Below are positions 26,748 to 30,562 of a stretch of DNA of 30,562 bases, piece by piece. The DNA comes from Tritrichomonas musculus (Eukaryota; Parabasalia; Tritrichomonadida; Tritrichomonadidae), in NCBI GenBank assembly GCA_039105265.1, contig JAPFFF010000219.1, positions 1 to 30,562 of the forward strand, given 5' to 3'. The position numbers were made by a program, and so were the translations under genes. Within the stretch, counting starts at the first letter, position 1. Each line of letters opens with the position of its first letter. A model generated the notes under the pieces. That model searched no databases and was not told where the DNA came from. It worked only from the letters and a program-made list of their open reading frames with translations.

Positions 26748-27302
26748 ATGTCTAAGCATTTGACAGGATCAAAAAGATTGCAGGTAATACAGAACTGGCT
26801 TAATGGTCGTGAGGACCCTGATTGGGATGTACTTCCTACCAAAAAAGAAAACAAATATATAGTAAAAAGAAGAGAGCAACCATTAACGAAACCACCACCT
26901 GAACCATTAACTAAAACAGAAACGATTGAAGAAAAAGTTGTTGGTCAGAATTCCGACCCACCTGAGGAACCGGTAAAAGAAATACCAAAACCCAAAAAAC
27001 CAATAATAGAAGAACAACCAAAACAAGTATATGATCCAACAATAAATATAGAAATACTAAACCAATTAAAGCTATTAGGCGAAGAGTTTAAAAACGAAAA
27101 GGCAAAGAAAGAACAGAAGAAAATGATAAAAGATGTAATACAAAAACAAATGAGAAAACCATATTATCCACAGTATACTCAGCCACAATACTTCCAAGAA
27201 CCAAATCAAATAGAAGACGAATCAGAAGAGGAACCAATACCAGTAATTCCACCTCAACCTATTCGTAGAAGACGAAATAATATTTTCTCTGATATGATTT
27301 AA
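26748..27302 (+). CDS. Proline-rich protein upstream of capsid gene (element 2 copy)
   Basis: A 184-residue counterpart of 16710-17276. It is nearly identical through the N-terminal module, proline-rich middle and helix, with a length difference only in the Gln/Pro-rich segment, and ends in the same RRRRNNIFSDMI. It is probably a scaffold or minor virion protein, an inference from position and composition. The ATG is preceded by an A/T-rich 31-bp gap. Confidence 0.65.
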   Translation: MSKHLTGSKRLQVIQNWLNGREDPDWDVLPTKKENKYIVKRREQPLTKPPPEPLTKTETIEEKVVGQNSDPPEEPVKEIPKPKKPIIEEQPKQVYDPTINIEILNQLKLLGEEFKNEKAKKEQKKMIKDVIQKQMRKPYYPQYTQPQYFQEPNQIEDESEEEPIPVIPPQPIRRRRNNIFSDMI

Positions 27303-27333
27303 TTTGCTTTTGTTATTTTTCTCAAAAGAAAAT

Positions 27334-28947
27334 ATGTTAAATCCAGAAATTGAACTAAGGACGTCAGCTGAAACATGTACCCAAATTGCTAGCTATTTTG
27401 ATATTGTTGATAATTGTATAGCCTTGTCTGATACCAACAAGCAATACACAATTAGTCCTCAAACATCTTATTCTCCATCGCCTCCAATTCATAAAGGTTC
27501 ATATACAAGTGCAATTATATCACCTAACACAAACAATACTGCAGACATATATAATGGATTTATTAGAGCTGATATGGAGGTAAAGATTAAAGAGGCTGCT
27601 GGCAGTACGATTACGGCAGTAGAAGGCGATGGATATCATTTTAATAAAGTATGGTTTGGTTTCAAGGATGCTAGAGATGCAGTTGAGAAATATGAAATAG
27701 TAGCTAACGGAATAACGATATATACCCAGAACTTTGGTTGTGAAGAATCGTTCTTAACTGCATGTTGTGCCAATGAAACAACAAAGAGAGCAGATGTATA
27801 TTCAAAGGCTAGACATAAAGATATATGGAATGGTAAATCAGGCAGCAGAACAGGATTTATTGTTGACTGGGCAGAAAAATGGGAAGACAAAACATATAAA
27901 ATTCACCTAAAGATTGATTTAAGAAGGTTCTTACCATTATCAAATATTAAATACCTTCCAGCATTCGCAGGCAAAATTGAACTCCGATTATTCTTTTCAT
28001 GTGCTGGTATGGTATGTTGTCCTATGGGTCCAGGAAAAGCGTTCGAATATGATCATATCGTCAATTCAAAATATAAATTAAATGAAATTACTAATGAATT
28101 TATCCCAATTGGTGAACCAATTAAAATGTATACTGATAAACCAACTGCTAAAGATGGAGTAACAGAACTTACAGTAGAAGATAAAACATTTCAGGAAGTT
28201 GACTACTCCGTTACTGAGTGTTCATCTATTATCCCTTGCTTTGGTATAGAGGATAATATTTACTCTAGTCTAGTACAACGATATGCAGACCCAACTCATC
28301 CACTAACATTTCCAACCCAAACACTTTCTGTTTACACTACTACTACTCCATTAAAGAACCCTAATGATAAGACTACTTGCACAATCACTCCTCGCTTTGT
28401 TGACTCAATTTACTTATTATTTCCTGTGAAGCATACTCATCATACATACTTTAAGAATCCTAACTTTAAGTCCTTCCAATTAAACTGTGGAGGTTATGGT
28501 AACATTCCAGCAAAGCCATTTGGCACTACAGATGAATACCCAGAGTTCTTAGAATATTGTCAGAACGCAATGAACGTGAATGGAGGACAAAGTGGTTTTA
28601 ATAAGGAAGTGGTAAACAGTTTAACTCATTGTGATAGAGATAAGACTACTAATAAACCTAAATTTGGTTATTCGATTGGAATTTATTCAAATGACAAGAG
28701 TAGTTTCTTTATCGGATTACCTACAGAAACTGATAATACATATCAACAAGGATTAACCTCTTTGTCACCTATTAATTTTGAAATAAATGTAACACAAGAA
28801 ACTGGTGACAATACATATGCAAAAGCTACTCAAACCCCACCTTTAATTTGTCTCTTGTTTGATTCATCTATATCTATCTTAGTTCAACCGAATGGCATGC
28901 CACCTTTAGTTCGCTTAGGGAACTATGACTTGACCTCAAGGGATTAA
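27334..28947 (+). CDS. Major capsid protein, double jelly-roll (element 2)
   Basis: A 537-residue protein from the first ATG (MLNPEIEL). An in-frame TTG ten codons earlier is not needed. Features typical of Polinton major capsid proteins: NGFIRADMEVKIK in the first beta-sandwich, a central KIHLKIDLRRFLPLSNIKYL with PAFAGKIELRLFF block, a Cys/His-rich stretch, and a C-terminal part (SLSPINFEINV, LICLLFDSSISI) likely to give the last strands. Length suits a double jelly roll. No signal peptide or membrane segment. The copy in element 3 differs mainly in two loops (about residues 88-102 and 255-295). The gene is preceded by the packaging and small virion genes. Confidence 0.85.
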   Translation: MLNPEIELRTSAETCTQIASYFDIVDNCIALSDTNKQYTISPQTSYSPSPPIHKGSYTSAIISPNTNNTADIYNGFIRADMEVKIKEAAGSTITAVEGDGYHFNKVWFGFKDARDAVEKYEIVANGITIYTQNFGCEESFLTACCANETTKRADVYSKARHKDIWNGKSGSRTGFIVDWAEKWEDKTYKIHLKIDLRRFLPLSNIKYLPAFAGKIELRLFFSCAGMVCCPMGPGKAFEYDHIVNSKYKLNEITNEFIPIGEPIKMYTDKPTAKDGVTELTVEDKTFQEVDYSVTECSSIIPCFGIEDNIYSSLVQRYADPTHPLTFPTQTLSVYTTTTPLKNPNDKTTCTITPRFVDSIYLLFPVKHTHHTYFKNPNFKSFQLNCGGYGNIPAKPFGTTDEYPEFLEYCQNAMNVNGGQSGFNKEVVNSLTHCDRDKTTNKPKFGYSIGIYSNDKSSFFIGLPTETDNTYQQGLTSLSPINFEINVTQETGDNTYAKATQTPPLICLLFDSSISILVQPNGMPPLVRLGNYDLTSRD

Positions 28948-29015
28948 GTAACAAAAATAATTGCGTCTTTCTAATTTAATTTTATTTTTTTATTATCACT
29001 ATACATAAATACAAA

Positions 29016-29618
29016 ATGACAGAAGAACAAGCAATCGAATTTGTTACGCTCAAAGATTTTGAAAATGAATATGAAATACTTAACCAGTATCCATTCACTA
29101 TTAGACGAAAGGATAATCATTATGAAGTAAAGGAATGCATAAACAAAAGCAATGGTTATGTTCAGGTAAATTTAAGTGGAAAGCCATATCAAAAGCATAG
29201 GATTATAGCCAAACAGTTCATACCAAACCCAAATGACTTGCCTTTCATTGATCATATTTCACGTGACAGAACAGATTATCATTTATCGAACTTACGTTGG
29301 GTGTCAGCAAGTGAAAATAACAGAAATGCTTCAGGAAGACACGGTGTTTCATATGAATTTATAGACAATATACCAGACGAAGCAATTGTTATTACTCACT
29401 ATGATTTAAGGAATGAAAGAAGATATTTTGCTGAAAATAAGTATTATTACTATTATGGTGAAGACATATTCTATGAACGAATAACTGATGATGTTTATAG
29501 AGTTATGCACATTAATACAGCTAAAAGTGGTAGAAAATTCATTGCGACAAGAGATATAAATAATAAGCAAACAACATTCTACATCCATACTTTCAAACAA
29601 CAATACGGATTAGACTAA
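29016..29618 (+). CDS. HNH endonuclease (homing-type, HNH_3-like)
   Basis: A 200-residue protein. The core at about residues 45-104 has GYVQVNLSGKPYQKHRIIAK (His61), FIPNPNDLPFIDHISRDRTD (Asp79-His80) and LSNLRWVSASENNRN (Asn92). This is the standard HNH_3 layout with the NLRW signature of phage and mobile-element homing endonucleases. The C-terminal 90 residues are Tyr-rich and may bind DNA. It probably cuts DNA during replication, recombination or spread (inference). TCACTAT about 25 bp before the ATG resembles the trichomonad initiator (TCAYW). It follows the capsid gene by 68 bp. Confidence 0.85.
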   Translation: MTEEQAIEFVTLKDFENEYEILNQYPFTIRRKDNHYEVKECINKSNGYVQVNLSGKPYQKHRIIAKQFIPNPNDLPFIDHISRDRTDYHLSNLRWVSASENNRNASGRHGVSYEFIDNIPDEAIVITHYDLRNERRYFAENKYYYYYGEDIFYERITDDVYRVMHINTAKSGRKFIATRDINNKQTTFYIHTFKQQYGLD

Positions 29619-29654
29619 AAAAATTTTATTTATATTTTTTTATTTCCATACAAA

Positions 29655-30104
29655 ATGGAGCAACAATTCAAGGTATATGATTACGTCAATAATGTTATTT
29701 CCCTCGCTGATAACCCAGAAGATTTTAAGGAATGCAATTTTGCTATTCTTTGCGATAGATATCCAATTCAACTTTCAAAAAATAAATATTTAGCAAAAGT
29801 CATCTACATATCAATTAAAGCGGACAAGAATGTATGGAGGATATATCCGGACAAGATTAAAGAATATGATATAGAACACATAGTATTAAATACTAACTCA
29901 AGAAGGAAAATTAATTATAAAATGCAAGAATTCTTTGTTAATGGTTCAAATAAGGAACAAGAATATGGGGAATACAGTTACTACAATTATTCAATAGAAT
30001 TAGCATCCAAAAAGACTAAAACAATGATAGAGGAATTACGTAAGAAATATGAATTAAATACACCTGAACTATTTATAGGTGAACATCAAGAGCTAGTTCT
30101 GTAA
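29655..30104 (+). CDS. Uncharacterised 149-residue protein
   Basis: An open frame with good start context (CATACAAAATGG) in the same gene series. Mixed alpha/beta sequence, Lys- and Tyr-rich, without signal peptide, membrane segment or known motif. DIEHIVLNTNSRRKINYKM and a C-terminal Lys/Glu helix are the main features. It lies 36 bp after the HNH gene. I do not recognise the family. Confidence 0.55.
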   Translation: MEQQFKVYDYVNNVISLADNPEDFKECNFAILCDRYPIQLSKNKYLAKVIYISIKADKNVWRIYPDKIKEYDIEHIVLNTNSRRKINYKMQEFFVNGSNKEQEYGEYSYYNYSIELASKKTKTMIEELRKKYELNTPELFIGEHQELVL

Positions 30105-30143
30105 GTCGGAATCTCGACCGACCAATTTTTTTTTGAAAAAGAA

Positions 30144-30562
30144 ATGAATAAGTACGGAAAACCCAATTCAACAACAGTTGGAGCAGAGGGGACAATGTTT
30201 AATGAAGGAACTAAGACTGAGAAGACAATAGAGTTTAATCACTTTGGCATATTTTCTAATGACAATACTTACGCAGTTACGTTTAACCCAAGAATTAATA
30301 GACCACTAACAAAGTATATGGAAAACAAACCAGTCAAACCACCAAAGAGTAATCAACATAAAACAAAACCATTACATGAACCACCTGTTAGTATTACAGA
30401 TGGAGGGTATTATTTGAAGAAAGATAAAGCACCCAAAGCTCCTATTCTTCCTCCATACTTAAAGAAACCAGAGAAATTAGGAGAAATACAAGGTAGAGCG
30501 GATGAAAGAAATAAAGGAAGGATTGTATACTTTAAACCAATTAATGTTAAGCAAGCTAATAT
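30144..30562 (+). CDS. Uncharacterised Lys/Pro-rich protein, N-terminal part (runs off right edge)
   Basis: The frame from the ATG at 30144 is open to the window end (139 codons visible). The N-terminus reads MNKYGKPNSTTVGAEG. A disordered Lys/Pro-rich stretch follows (KPVKPPKSNQHKTKPLHEPP, then KAPILPPYLKKPEK), with a more ordered end (KGRIVYFKPINVK). It could be another virion or DNA-associated protein of element 2. The family is not recognised from this part. Confidence 0.5.
   Translation, partial: MNKYGKPNSTTVGAEGTMFNEGTKTEKTIEFNHFGIFSNDNTYAVTFNPRINRPLTKYMENKPVKPPKSNQHKTKPLHEPPVSITDGGYYLKKDKAPKAPILPPYLKKPEKLGEIQGRADERNKGRIVYFKPINVKQAN

Larger units (their letters stand above)
11700..30562 (+). 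mobile_element. Polinton/Maverick element 2, left-hand part, interrupted by element 3
   Basis: A second Polinton in the same orientation as element 1. It comprises a partial TIR (11700 to about 11990), AT-rich DNA, a structural gene, integrase, ATPase, two small virion-type genes, major capsid gene, HNH nuclease and two unknown genes, and it continues past the right edge. It carries one large insertion, element 3, at 13112-23144. Apart from that insertion and its incomplete left end, the genes look open. The gene order is the expected left part of the same layout whose right part is element 1. Confidence 0.75.

Overview
The window is AT-rich, intronless and densely coding, and almost all of it is Polinton/Maverick (virus-like DNA transposon) sequence. 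It contains the family's core set: protein-primed DNA polymerase B, retroviral-type integrase, FtsK/HerA-like packaging ATPase, double-jelly-roll major capsid protein and a candidate minor capsid protein. Accessory genes encode GIY-YIG and HNH nucleases and very large fibre-like proteins. Low GC, very short intergenic gaps, large Polintons with this gene set and stacked copies point to a trichomonad parabasalid, most likely Trichomonas vaginalis. The host is an inference; no host housekeeping gene is visible.

Layout. (1) 1-11699 is the right-hand part of one Polinton: PolB (minus strand, running off the left edge), GIY-YIG nuclease, candidate minor capsid protein, two giant paralogous fibre-like genes, then a terminal inverted repeat (TIR) ending ...TACT at 11699. 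(2) At 11700 a second, same-orientation Polinton begins with an incomplete TIR copy, so 11476-11862 is a 163-bp-armed palindrome. An AT-rich stretch with two tRNA-like sequences follows, then a structural gene, integrase, ATPase, two small virion-type genes, major capsid gene, HNH nuclease and two unknown genes, the last running off the right edge. (3) At 13112-23144 a third element of 10,033 bp sits inside the structural gene of element 2, in inverted orientation. It has 684-bp TIRs beginning AG and ending CT and is flanked by a 5-bp target duplication, TTCGA. It carries its own TIR gene (two copies), structural gene, integrase, ATPase, two small genes and a capsid-fibre chimeric ORF, but no polymerase, so it looks like a young non-autonomous relative.

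How the parts fit. In autonomous Polintons the integrase acts on the TIR ends and PolB copies the DNA; the ATPase, capsid proteins and small basic or proline-rich proteins form the virion-like module. The fibre-like proteins probably give surface or attachment functions (inference). Elements 2 and 3 share a roughly 2-kb integrase-ATPase block that looks nearly identical in DNA, while flanking genes are diverged in patches, which suggests recent exchange or shared descent with recombination.

Limits: all comparisons were made by eye within the window. Homology calls rest on recognised motifs, not searches.
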